DNA of 64,000 nucleotides from Virgibacillus_F necropolis_A. Lineage in GTDB: Bacteria > Bacillota > Bacilli > Bacillales > Amphibacillaceae. Below the pieces are notes generated by a model. It was not told the origin of the DNA, did not search any database, and was given only the letters and a program-made list of their open reading frames with translations. Positions 16,179-24,628 of the stretch are shown piece after piece. The DNA lies in the NCBI RefSeq assembly GCF_044793635.1, contig NZ_CP084992.1:1116001-1180000 (forward strand), given 5' to 3'. How positions within the stretch are numbered: the stretch's first letter is position 1; each line of letters begins with the position of its first letter. Both the position numbers and the translations under genes were made by a program.

Positions 16179-18284
16179 ATGAAATTACTGAAACGGACAG
16201 TCTTACTTTTAATCGTCATCGTTACAATGATCGGCAGCCAGCTTGCAACTGCAACAAATCACATCATCGCAGCGGAAAATGATCAGGTAAAGGATTTAAT
16301 TTTGTATCAAAATGTTCCTGATGCCCTGACTGAGGTAAAAGATAAAAAGGTCACCTTAGAAGCACTCAACATTTACGAGGATGGACATTTTACCAAAACA
16401 TCCGAAGATCTAACCTGGCGTTCAACAAATAAAAACGTCGCTACTGTAAATGAAGATGGTGACGTTACATTTACAGGCCAAAATGGACGATCTTTTATTT
16501 ACGTATCAAATGGTGAATTTGAGGATCGAATTGCCGTTGATTTTAAAGTAGACAAGTCAAAGAAAAAAGGTAAACCAACTTCAAGCGGTAAAATCGTGAA
16601 ACAAAAAGGTGAGCAGTATGAGATCATTCCAAATGCGATTGATGGCATGACAATGAAAGAGAAAGTCGGTCAGATGTTAATGCCTGATTTCCGCAAATGG
16701 GACGGTGAAAACGTAACAGAAATGCTGCCTGAAATTGAACAACTTGTTAAAGAATACCATCTTGGTGGAGTAATTCTTTTCCGTGAAAATGTTGTAACAA
16801 CGGAGCAAACCGCTAAACTAGTTGCAGACTACCAAGAGGCTTCTGAAAAATACGGTCTGCTTATGACCATTGACCAGGAAGGTGGAATTGTTACCCGCCT
16901 CCAATCCGGGACAGACATGCCAGGAAATATGGCTCTGGGTGCAACACGATCAACAGATCTTGCGAACAATGTTGGACGTGCGATTGGTGAAGAATTGAAA
17001 GCACTCGGGATTAACATGAACCTTGCACCTGTACTTGATGTCAATAATAACCCTGACAATCCAGTAATTGGCGTTCGCTCATTCGGTGAATCACCTGAAC
17101 TGGTTGCTGAACTAGGAATTGCTTACACAAACGGCTTGCAAAGTACTGGAGTTGCTGCAACTGCAAAGCACTTCCCGGGACATGGCGATACAGCAGTTGA
17201 CTCACACCTTGGACTTCCTGAAGTTCCGTACGATCTGGAACGATTAAGAGAAGTAGAGCTTTATCCATTTCAAAAAGCAATGGAAGCTGGAATAGATGCA
17301 ATCATGACAGCACATGTAACTTTTCCAAAAATCGATGATACAAAAGTAATCTCAAAAAAAGATGGAACATTAATCTCTTTACCAGCAACCCTTTCGCATA
17401 AAGTACTAACAGGACTTATGCGTGAAGATATGGGATTTGAAGGTGTCATCATTACGGATGCATTGAATATGGGTGCAATCCAAGATCACTTTGGTTCTGT
17501 TGATGCCGCAATTAGAGCAGTAAAAGCCGGAACAGACGTTGTATTGATGCCGGTTGGTTTAGAAGAAGTTGCAAACGGTTTGTACGAAGCAATTGAAACC
17601 GGAGAAATTTCTGAAGAACGTATCGAGGCATCTGTCGAGCGAATTTTAACCCTTAAAATAAAACGCGGTATCATCAAAGAGGAAAACCCTACCCCAATCA
17701 GTGAAGTAGTGGCGAATGCAAAAGATGTTGTTGGATCTGAAGAACATAAACAAATTGAAAAAGAAGCGGCAGAACAATCTATCACGCTTGTAAAAAATGA
17801 CGATGTGTTGCCATTAGATTTAACGGATGATCAAAAAGTTGTCGTCGTTGGTACTTCCTATGAGACATCATTACACGCGGCAATTACTAAATTTCATGAA
17901 AACACGGAACTCATTAGAGCGAGTGGCCCGCTATCAGAGGAACAACTAGCCATCGTACAACAAGCAGACACAGTTATTGTCGGGACGTATACCTACAATG
18001 TCAGTGGTAGGTCCGTTGATAGCTCGCAAATGCAAATGGTTAATCAAGTCATCGAAAATGCAGAAGCACCTGTAATTGGAGTAGGTATTCGAAATCCATA
18101 CGACATCATGGCATACCCAACAATCGATTCCTATATCGCACAATATGGATTTAGAAAAGCTAGTTTTGATGCTACTGCTGCAACGATATTTGGCGCAAAT
18201 GCACCATCAGGATTATTACCTGTCACCATTCCAACAGTAGATGGTGATGTGTTATACGAATTCGGATACGGTCTCACTTATTAA
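16179..18284 (+). CDS. nagZ: secreted beta-N-acetylglucosaminidase NagZ (GH3)
   Basis: Removes terminal GlcNAc from muropeptides. A signal peptide spans about 1-25. Residues about 40-125 form an Ig-like (Big_2-type) module with LTWRSTNKNVATVNEDGDV. The GH3 domain follows: VRSFGESPE, KHFPGHGDTAVDSH with the Asp341-x-His343 dyad typical of Gram-positive NagZ, and ITDALNMGAI with nucleophile Asp427. A second alpha/beta domain occupies about 560-700. At 701 residues it exceeds B. subtilis NagZ by about the size of the Ig-like module. The ATG follows GGAGGGATACG. Its stop is directly followed by the namZ region, so amiE, nagZ and namZ form one operon. Confidence 0.94.
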   Translation: MKLLKRTVLLLIVIVTMIGSQLATATNHIIAAENDQVKDLILYQNVPDALTEVKDKKVTLEALNIYEDGHFTKTSEDLTWRSTNKNVATVNEDGDVTFTGQNGRSFIYVSNGEFEDRIAVDFKVDKSKKKGKPTSSGKIVKQKGEQYEIIPNAIDGMTMKEKVGQMLMPDFRKWDGENVTEMLPEIEQLVKEYHLGGVILFRENVVTTEQTAKLVADYQEASEKYGLLMTIDQEGGIVTRLQSGTDMPGNMALGATRSTDLANNVGRAIGEELKALGINMNLAPVLDVNNNPDNPVIGVRSFGESPELVAELGIAYTNGLQSTGVAATAKHFPGHGDTAVDSHLGLPEVPYDLERLREVELYPFQKAMEAGIDAIMTAHVTFPKIDDTKVISKKDGTLISLPATLSHKVLTGLMREDMGFEGVIITDALNMGAIQDHFGSVDAAIRAVKAGTDVVLMPVGLEEVANGLYEAIETGEISEERIEASVERILTLKIKRGIIKEENPTPISEVVANAKDVVGSEEHKQIEKEAAEQSITLVKNDDVLPLDLTDDQKVVVVGTSYETSLHAAITKFHENTELIRASGPLSEEQLAIVQQADTVIVGTYTYNVSGRSVDSSQMQMVNQVIENAEAPVIGVGIRNPYDIMAYPTIDSYIAQYGFRKASFDATAATIFGANAPSGLLPVTIPTVDGDVLYEFGYGLTY

Positions 18285-18302
18285 ATGAGAGGAGAATGCA
18301 TT

Positions 18303-19559
18303 GTGAAAAGATTAGTAATGGTAGCGATTATTGCTATTCTGGCCCTGTCTACCATGTCAGGTGTTTCTGCTGACAATAACGGAAAACACAAAGGTCAATT
18401 TAAAAAGTTCAAGCTTGGCGTTGAAGTTTTGCTAGATGAACAGAAAGATTTACTAGAAGGTAAACGGGTTGGATTAATTACCAATCCAACCGGAGTAGAT
18501 CGGGATATGAACAGTATCGTTGACATTTTGCACAACGATCCGGATGTCAATTTGACAGCATTATACGGCCCCGAACATGGCGTACGTGGTAGTGCGCAGG
18601 CTGGTGAGTACGTGGAATACTATATTGATGAAAACACAGGCTTACCAGTATACAGTTTGTACGGCGAAACACGAAAACCAACACCAGAAATGCTTGAAAA
18701 CGTTGACGTACTGTTATTTGATATACAGGATGTCGGCACACGGTTTTACACGTATATTTACACGATGGCTTTAGCAATGGAAGCAGCGGAAGAAAATGAT
18801 ATTCAATTTATCGTCTTAGATCGACCGAATCCACTAGGCGGAGATAAAGTTGAAGGTCCTGTTTTAGAACCTGAATATGCTTCCTTTGTTGGAAAATACC
18901 CGATTCCATTACGACACGGAATGACTGTCGGAGAACTAGCAAAATTGTTTAATAACGAGTTTGGAATTGGAGCAGACTTAACAGTTGTCGAGATGGATAG
19001 CTGGGAACGGTGGATGGATTATGAGGATTTACCAATTGAGTTTGTTATGCCGTCACCAAATATGCCAACCTTGAATACTGCGTTGGTTTATCCAGGAGCT
19101 GCATTGATTGAAGGGACAAACGTTTCAGAAGGTCGCGGTACGACAAGACCATTTGAATTAATTGGTGCCCCGTTTATCAATAGTACCGAGCTTGCAGCGA
19201 CATTAACTGAATTGGAGTTGCCTGGCGTAACATTCCGAGCAGCATCCTTTACTCCGATTTATTCTAAGCATAGTGGAACATTAAGTCACGGCATTCAAAT
19301 TCACGTGAATGACCGTAATGCATATCAACCAGTTGTAACTGGATTGCATATTGTCAAGACAATCCATGACCTGTATCCAGAAGATTTCGCGTTCCGTGCA
19401 GAAAATAGTGCAGGTGTTTCATTCTTTGATAACCTTATCGGGAATGGTTGGATTCGCGAGGCAATTGAAAACGGAGAATCAGTAGAATCTATGAAAGCAC
19501 AATGGCAGGATGGTTTAAATGAATTTAAAGAGCTTAGGGAAGAGTATTTATTGTATTAA
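18303..19559 (+). CDS. namZ: secreted exo-beta-N-acetylmuramidase NamZ (DUF1343, YbbC)
   Basis: Family of B. subtilis YbbC/NamZ, which cleaves MurNAc from the non-reducing end of peptidoglycan chains. The 418-residue product has a signal peptide (MKRLVMVAIIAILALSTMSG) and the DUF1343 core with LLFDIQDVGTRFYTYIYT, VLDRPNPLGG, MPSPNMPTL and EGTNVSEGRGTTRPFE. The GTG at 18303 is chosen because GGAG at 18291-18294 gives good spacing and the signal peptide then begins cleanly; an ATG at 18285 overlaps this site. It completes the trio amidase, glucosaminidase and muramidase that breaks muropeptides into free sugars. It is followed by a two-hairpin 3' region. Confidence 0.92.
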   Translation: MKRLVMVAIIAILALSTMSGVSADNNGKHKGQFKKFKLGVEVLLDEQKDLLEGKRVGLITNPTGVDRDMNSIVDILHNDPDVNLTALYGPEHGVRGSAQAGEYVEYYIDENTGLPVYSLYGETRKPTPEMLENVDVLLFDIQDVGTRFYTYIYTMALAMEAAEENDIQFIVLDRPNPLGGDKVEGPVLEPEYASFVGKYPIPLRHGMTVGELAKLFNNEFGIGADLTVVEMDSWERWMDYEDLPIEFVMPSPNMPTLNTALVYPGAALIEGTNVSEGRGTTRPFELIGAPFINSTELAATLTELELPGVTFRAASFTPIYSKHSGTLSHGIQIHVNDRNAYQPVVTGLHIVKTIHDLYPEDFAFRAENSAGVSFFDNLIGNGWIREAIENGESVESMKAQWQDGLNEFKELREEYLLY

Positions 19560-19587
19560 AGGAATTAAATAACACATGGTAATTTCC

Positions 19588-19677
19588 CGGTGAATGAGGA
19601 TTCTGCCCGGTCCCTTTCACCAGCTAATTGGATAGATCTTACCTTGGCTTCTCGTTAAGAGTGGTCAAGGTTTTTTT
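19588..19677 (+). terminator. two-hairpin 3' region of namZ (R module, copy 1)
   Basis: Hairpin 1 pairs GGTGAA with TTCACC; hairpin 2 pairs ACCTTGGC (19641-19648) with GTCAAGGT (19664-19671) and runs into seven Ts, a good terminator. The layout, including TTCACCAGnTAAnTGGATA between the hairpins, repeats the candidate small RNA at 29238-29331. Besides ending the operon it might release a 3'-UTR-derived small RNA; that is inference. Confidence 0.7.
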
Positions 19678-19685
19678 CTTTAGAA

Positions 19686-20160
19686 AAGGCTATTTCTAAA
19701 AGATTGTTGTTATTAAACAAAGCACCTTTCGTACGCATTATTGCTATTTCATCTTCATAGTTGATATAAGGTTTATTTCAAAGACATGTGCTATTGCTGC
19801 CTTCCAGGATCGCTCCGGGCGGATGCTTTCCGCGGGCACGGCCTTAGCCTCCTCGAGAAAACCACTCTGCGGGGTCTTCGGACACGTGTTGTTCCCGCAG
19901 GAGTCACCGCCCTTCACTCACCTGGACTGGAAAAGCTAATTACGTAACAATTATTTGTCATTTCTTTCAACTAATGAATGCTGTTGTTGGCAACTATACC
20001 AGCAGCCCGTATACACGTAGACTCCTGCGGGAGGACAGGCATCGGTGAGACTACGCAGTGCGTTAGCACAAGAAGGCTCACCAGCCGCCCGCGGAAAGCG
20101 AAGTGTATACGGGCTGCGGCTGCCTTAGTAACTTGGTTCCATTAATAGCTTTACAAAAAG
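19686..20160. repeat. two-arm palindromic intergenic repeat, copy A
   Basis: Two inverted arms carry the conserved core (TTTCCGCGGGC ... CCGCAGGAGTC and its complement). The left edge has TTTCGTACGCATTATTGCT and CATCTTCATAGTTGATATA, shared with the other copies; the right edge is worn. The second arm is closed by GCAGCCCGTATACAC (20002-20016) pairing 15/15 with 20103-20117, a stem not found in other copies. No gene lies between 19559 and 20247. Confidence 0.8.
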
Positions 20161-20188
20161 AAATGCCTTAACGTATTTGATTTAATTC

Positions 20189-20232
20189 CTAAAAAAAAAG
20201 AAAGAGACAGCCACAAATCTCGACTGTCCCTT
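20189..20232 (-). terminator. terminator of the murQ-ABC transporter operon
   Basis: On the minus strand GGGACAGTC pairs with GGCTGTCTC (two wobble pairs) and is followed by TTTCTTTTTTTTT. It lies 15 bp after the last permease gene. Confidence 0.8.
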
Positions 20233-20246
20233 CCTTAATACATTCC

Positions 20247-21089
20247 TTACCCCTTCAACGCACCTTCCATCATTCCTTTGACAATCCAGCGTTGGAAAAT
20301 CGCATAGATGATCATTACAGGAATAATTGCAATAGATAGACCAGCGAACAAAGCACCCCAGGCGTTCGTGTATTGGGCTTCTCTGTTCATTAAATCCATT
20401 GCTAAACCAAGCGTATAATTCCCATCTGTTTGCAGGAAAATCAACGCCATAAAATACTCATTCCAAAAAGTAACTGCATTCATGATTGATACCGTAATAA
20501 TCCCAGTTGTTAATAGCGGCGTGACAACTTTTAGTAGAATACCATATTGAGACATCCCGTCAATCGCAGCCGCTTCTTCCAATTCTCTAGGGATACTGCT
20601 CATAAAGCTTGTCATAATAAATATGCTGAACGGAATTTGTGTTACCGCATATACAAGTGACAATGCCCATAAATTATCCAGCATATTAAACTTTAAGAGC
20701 AGGAAAAACAACGGAATCCAGCCTAATACCATTGGAATCATCATTGCAGACAAATACGTGTTAAATAAAACTTTACTAAACTTAAATCGAATTCGTTCAA
20801 TCGCATATGAAGTAGGTATGGCAAACACTAGACATAACGTTGTACCAAGCACGGTAACGATTAAACTGTTTAAAAAACTGGAGCCAATATTATAATCCGT
20901 CCAAGCCGTGACGAAATTGTCAAAACTGAACGATTCTGGCAAACCCCATGGTGATGCAAAAATTTCTCCATTCGACTTAAACGCTCCCAGGAACATCCAC
21001 AAAATCGGATACAGAACAACTAAAGACCATAAAATTAACGGAACACGAATAACGGTTTTCATTAATAATCGACTAATTTTCTGAGCCAT
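20247..21089 (-). CDS. sugar ABC transporter permease, MalG type
   Basis: Inner-membrane permease of a carbohydrate uptake (CUT1) transporter, 280 residues with six predicted membrane helices and the EAA loop EELEEAAAIDGMSQYGILLK (about 185). The ATG at 21087-21089 is chosen because GGGGGG precedes it; a TTG seven codons upstream overlaps that site. It begins 10 bp after its partner permease. Gene order murQ, binding protein, two permeases suggests uptake of a cell-wall amino sugar such as MurNAc. No ATPase gene lies nearby, so a shared MsmX-type ATPase elsewhere is likely, as for many Bacillus CUT1 systems. Confidence 0.9.
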   Translation of the reverse strand: MAQKISRLLMKTVIRVPLILWSLVVLYPILWMFLGAFKSNGEIFASPWGLPESFSFDNFVTAWTDYNIGSSFLNSLIVTVLGTTLCLVFAIPTSYAIERIRFKFSKVLFNTYLSAMMIPMVLGWIPLFFLLLKFNMLDNLWALSLVYAVTQIPFSIFIMTSFMSSIPRELEEAAAIDGMSQYGILLKVVTPLLTTGIITVSIMNAVTFWNEYFMALIFLQTDGNYTLGLAMDLMNREAQYTNAWGALFAGLSIAIIPVMIIYAIFQRWIVKGMMEGALKG

Positions 21090-21099
21090 GATTTCCCCC

Positions 21100-21993
21100 C
21101 TAATATTCAACCTTATCTCTTTTTAACAGGAATTGTAGTACTAATACTGTAGCCAAGGACAAGATTAGAATCATTACACCGATCGTAGCTCCATAACCGA
21201 AATTAAATTCTGTAAATGCCTCTTGGTATAAGTATGACCCCATTACTTGTGTCGAATTGTTTGGGCCACCTCTCGTCATGACTTGCACGATAATAAAAGA
21301 TCCATTTAATGTTGTAATGACAATATATAAAATTGATGTCTTAATTTGTGGCCAAACGAGCGGCACTGTAATGCGCCAAAATTGCTGCCAGTTACTTGCA
21401 CCATCTATATCAGCAGCTTCGTACATACTCTTTGGAACATTTGCGATTCCACCCATTAATAAGAGCATAAATAATCCAATACCTGCCCAAACGGATGGCA
21501 ATACAAGTGCGGGTAGTGCCCAGTCTAGATCCCCTAGCCAAGGCCTCGTCCAACTTTCTAAACCAATCGCCTCTAGTCCAGAATTTATTAAACCCAAATC
21601 CGGATTAAAAATAAACGTCCATAAGATACCAATAACTACGACTGACATGATATTAGGGAAAAAGAAAATAATGCGATAAAATGGAGATTCTTTAAGCCTA
21701 AGCTGTGTGAGTGCAACTGCAAAATATGTAGCCAAAATCATGATCCCGAACACCTTTGCAATAACCAAAAAATAATCATGCCATATTGTTTTAGGAATGA
21801 TCGGATCACTAAATAATGTCATGTAATTCTCAAAACCAATAAATTCCTTCTCTCCTCCAGCCCCTGACCATTCAAAGAAAGATAAGTAAAGACCGTTAAG
21901 TAAAGGGTAAATAGTAAAAATCCCAAATACTACTAAGGTAGGGAGCAAACAGAACAAGAGAAACATAACTTTTTTACTTTTAGACTGAACCAT
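21100..21993 (-). CDS. sugar ABC transporter permease, MalF type
   Basis: A 297-residue partner permease with six predicted helices. The N-terminus LLPTLVVFGIFTIYPLLNGLYLSFFEW is typical of the MalF/UgpA group, and the EAA motif is YEAADIDGASNWQQFWRITV (about 190). It sits between the solute-binding protein gene (95 bp upstream) and the MalG-type permease gene (10 bp downstream). A strong hairpin lies in the upstream gap and probably lowers read-through or protects the binding-protein message. Confidence 0.9.
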   Translation of the reverse strand: MVQSKSKKVMFLLFCLLPTLVVFGIFTIYPLLNGLYLSFFEWSGAGGEKEFIGFENYMTLFSDPIIPKTIWHDYFLVIAKVFGIMILATYFAVALTQLRLKESPFYRIIFFFPNIMSVVVIGILWTFIFNPDLGLINSGLEAIGLESWTRPWLGDLDWALPALVLPSVWAGIGLFMLLLMGGIANVPKSMYEAADIDGASNWQQFWRITVPLVWPQIKTSILYIVITTLNGSFIIVQVMTRGGPNNSTQVMGSYLYQEAFTEFNFGYGATIGVMILILSLATVLVLQFLLKRDKVEY

Positions 21994-22025
21994 TCGGGTC
22001 CCTCTTTTCTCTTTTGATAAGAAAA

Positions 22026-22057
22026 GGATGTAAAGGCAGGAACCTGCCTTTACATCC
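22026..22057 (-). terminator. intercistronic stem-loop after the binding-protein gene
   Basis: A perfect 15-bp inverted repeat (GGATGTAAAGGCAGG / CCTGCCTTTACATCC) with only 2 nt between arms, followed on the minus strand by TTTTCTT. It lies between the binding-protein gene and the permeases, the usual place for a partial terminator or mRNA-stabilising hairpin that raises binding-protein yield. Confidence 0.75.
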
Positions 22058-22087
22058 CTGTTTTCTAGTGAAACAAAATATTACTAG

Positions 22088-23422
22088 TTATCCCCGATAA
22101 TCAGCGGCGGCTGCTTCTGCTTTCTCACAGAATTCTTCTGCAGTAATTTCTCCAAGCATAAGCGCAACTAATGCATCACTAATCGGTGTTTCCAAATCAG
22201 CACTCATCGGGTGTGGCTTGTGATGAATTTCTACTTTATCTGGATTATTGATCATTTTGTTTGCATCTTTCAAATAAACTGGAACATTTTCGTTACTAGC
22301 AATGTCTACACCTTTCATATTCATCAAGGCGCCAGTTAATTCAGCAAATTTTGATGCGTATTCTTTTTGGAATGCAAATTCAACAAATGCTTTTGCTGCT
22401 TCCGGATTATTCGCATCTTTAGCAATTGCTAAAGGACGTAAATCTGGAACGACAACCATTGGTTCCCCAGCTTCGTTCATAGGTGAAGGAATGAAACCAA
22501 ACTCAAAGTCTTCAGGTACATCCTTCGCCATTTCATTTGGCAACCAGAAGCCTACAGGAATATAAGCGTTTTTACCAAGTATGAAATTCATTTGTGACTG
22601 TGTATGGCTAAGTGCTGCAAAACCAGGATCGATATATCCTGCTTCTTGCATTTCTTGAACCTTTTTCATAACTTCCAAGACAGGTTCACTTGTCCATGCA
22701 CCTTCTTCACCATTAATGACAGAAGCTAATAACTCATCGCCACCAACAGATGCAAATGCTGGGTACAATACACCTCTTAAGAAGTAATATGGATATTGTC
22801 CAGTTGTCGTAAATGGAGCAATTCCTTCTTCTTCCTTGATTTTACCCATTGATTTCATCCAACTGTCAAAATCTGTTGGAACTTCATAGCCGCCTTCTTC
22901 AAACATTTTCTTATCGTACCATGTTCCCCATGTATCAAAAACGAGTGGCAGACTGTAAATTTTCCCATCAAAATCACTTGGAGGTACGATAAAACTATCC
23001 ATTAACGGTGTTCCGTCCTCAAGCTCTACTGTTTTAATCCATTCGGTAAGATCCATTAACTGTCCATCTTCTACCATTTGCGTTTCACTTGATCCTGCAC
23101 CATCAATGTAAACAACATCTGGTGGATTACCCGAGATCCAACGTGTTTTCATTTCTTCGTTTATGTTCGGTCCCGCATGCTGAACAACCTCAACATCAGG
23201 ATACTTTTCCGTAAACCCTTTAATTACTTCTTTCCACCAGGCGTCACCGTATCCACCAACAAAATATTGGATTTCAAGTTTACCGGAAATTTCTCCATCA
23301 CTGCTGGATTTTCCTTCTGACTCATTTTCGCTTCCTTCTTCATTATTACAACCAACTGCAAAAGCAAGCATAAAAATGGCCATCAATACTAATAAACCAG
23401 GCCCCTTAAAAAATTTCTTCAA
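22088..23422 (-). CDS. sugar ABC transporter substrate-binding lipoprotein
   Basis: Extracellular family 1 binding protein, 444 residues. The lipoprotein signal ends in the lipobox FAVGC, with Cys25 as the lipidation site, followed by a Ser/Glu-rich linker (about 26-45). The core has the usual two-domain features, such as GNPPDVVYIDGAGS and a tryptophan-rich middle (FDTWGTWYDKKMFEEGGY). The start is TTG at 23420-23422, behind GGGGGAG. It lies 78 bp after murQ and is probably in the same operon. The ligand is inferred to be MurNAc or a related amino sugar from the company it keeps; the sequence alone does not prove it. Confidence 0.88.
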   Translation of the reverse strand: MKKFFKGPGLLVLMAIFMLAFAVGCNNEEGSENESEGKSSSDGEISGKLEIQYFVGGYGDAWWKEVIKGFTEKYPDVEVVQHAGPNINEEMKTRWISGNPPDVVYIDGAGSSETQMVEDGQLMDLTEWIKTVELEDGTPLMDSFIVPPSDFDGKIYSLPLVFDTWGTWYDKKMFEEGGYEVPTDFDSWMKSMGKIKEEEGIAPFTTTGQYPYYFLRGVLYPAFASVGGDELLASVINGEEGAWTSEPVLEVMKKVQEMQEAGYIDPGFAALSHTQSQMNFILGKNAYIPVGFWLPNEMAKDVPEDFEFGFIPSPMNEAGEPMVVVPDLRPLAIAKDANNPEAAKAFVEFAFQKEYASKFAELTGALMNMKGVDIASNENVPVYLKDANKMINNPDKVEIHHKPHPMSADLETPISDALVALMLGEITAEEFCEKAEAAAADYRG

Positions 23423-23500
23423 GCTATTCTCCCCCTTTTATTTACTAAAATTATATGAAACACATTAATAGTTAATGAAACTATTAATGTCACTTCAAAA

Positions 23501-24418
23501 TTAAGAGTGATGCTTCTTCACATAGTCAATCGCCTTTCTTACATAGCCATTACTTTTTTGAATGGCCACTTTTGCTGCGTCAAACGTTACGCCACCTTCT
23601 AACATAACAATTGCTGGTTTAACTTCATTATTTGTTAGCTTCAGTACTTTTTCGGACTCTTCATAGGAAGCATCCGTAATTTCAATTAACGTATGTTTTG
23701 CTCTTTCCAACAATTTATAATTGCTTGCATGGACATCTACCATTAGGTTTTCATGGACTTTTCCAAGTTTCACCATAGTCGTTGTGCTAATCATATTAAG
23801 AATCATTTTATGTGCGGTAGCTGCTTTCATTCTAGTAGAACCTGTTAATACTTCCGGTCCAACAACTACTTCTATTTCACAATCAGCGAATTGGCTAATC
23901 AATGAATTTTCATTACAAGACAATCCCACAGTATATGCGCCAATCTCACGGGCGAATTTCAATGCGCCAATTGGATATGGCGTTCGTCCACTTGCTGTGA
24001 TTCCGATTACCACATCATCTTTCGTAAGGTTTCTTTCTTTTAGATCTGCGGCTCCTTGATGTTCATTATCCTCAGATCCTTCAGCTGCGTTTACAAACGC
24101 TTTGGTTCCACCTGCCATGACGGTTTGCACCATATCTGGTGGCGTCATAAAGGTTGGTGGGCATTCGGAGGCATCAATAACACCAAGTCTTCCACTTGTA
24201 CCGGCACCGACATAAAATAGACGTCCACCTTTTGCTAATGCTTTATGTATATGTTCAATCGATGTTTCAACTTTAGGCAAAACAGCTTCTACCGCGTTTG
24301 CTACTTTCTTATCTTCTAGATTAATAGTTTTTAAAATATCTATCGTCGACATTTGATCTAGCGTCATACTATTTTCATTTCTTTGTTCCGTTGTTAAAGC
24401 AGATAATTTCATTGGCAT
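23501..24418 (-). CDS. murQ: N-acetylmuramic acid 6-phosphate etherase MurQ
   Basis: Cleaves the D-lactyl ether of MurNAc-6-phosphate to give GlcNAc-6-phosphate and D-lactate; cytoplasmic. The 305-residue protein has the SIS fold with YVGAGTSGRLGVIDASECPP (about 60-80), AEGSEDNEHQGAADL with the catalytic Glu region, and GSTRMKAATAHKMILN. The ATG at 24416-24418 follows AAGGAGATAAAT; an upstream ATG at 24452-24454 lies inside a cre-like site and lacks a ribosome binding site. It heads an operon with the binding protein and permeases, under a consensus promoter at 24495-24523. Confidence 0.95.
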   Translation of the reverse strand: MPMKLSALTTEQRNENSMTLDQMSTIDILKTINLEDKKVANAVEAVLPKVETSIEHIHKALAKGGRLFYVGAGTSGRLGVIDASECPPTFMTPPDMVQTVMAGGTKAFVNAAEGSEDNEHQGAADLKERNLTKDDVVIGITASGRTPYPIGALKFAREIGAYTVGLSCNENSLISQFADCEIEVVVGPEVLTGSTRMKAATAHKMILNMISTTTMVKLGKVHENLMVDVHASNYKLLERAKHTLIEITDASYEESEKVLKLTNNEVKPAIVMLEGGVTFDAAKVAIQKSNGYVRKAIDYVKKHHS

Positions 24419-24439
24419 ATTTATCTCCTTACCTGGTTG

Positions 24440-24453
24440 GTTAAGCGCTTCCA
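24440..24453 (-). promoter_or_regulatory. cre-like site in the murQ leader
   Basis: TGGAAGCGCTTAAC on the minus strand matches 11 of 14 positions of the CcpA consensus TGWAANCGNTNWCA. It lies about 35-50 bp downstream of the expected transcription start, a roadblock position for catabolite repression. Confidence 0.5.
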
Positions 24454-24494
24454 TAAAATAATTGAAATAGTCTTAACCTTGTGAAGTTGGTCTA

Positions 24495-24523
24495 ATTATA
24501 ATCGGACTGAATTATTTTGTCAA
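24495..24523 (-). promoter_or_regulatory. consensus sigma-A promoter of murQ
   Basis: TTGACA and TATAAT, both perfect, are 17 bp apart on the minus strand. TTGTGACATT just upstream also occurs in element P of the small-RNA locus (29169-29178), possibly by chance. Confidence 0.85.
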
Positions 24524-24628
24524 CGAAATGTCACAATTATAGTAATAAAATTTCAGTCGTTGCCCACATCTACATAGAAGACGGTTGAACTGGACTAACT
24601 AGGACGAAATCCGCTATTAAAGACGAGG

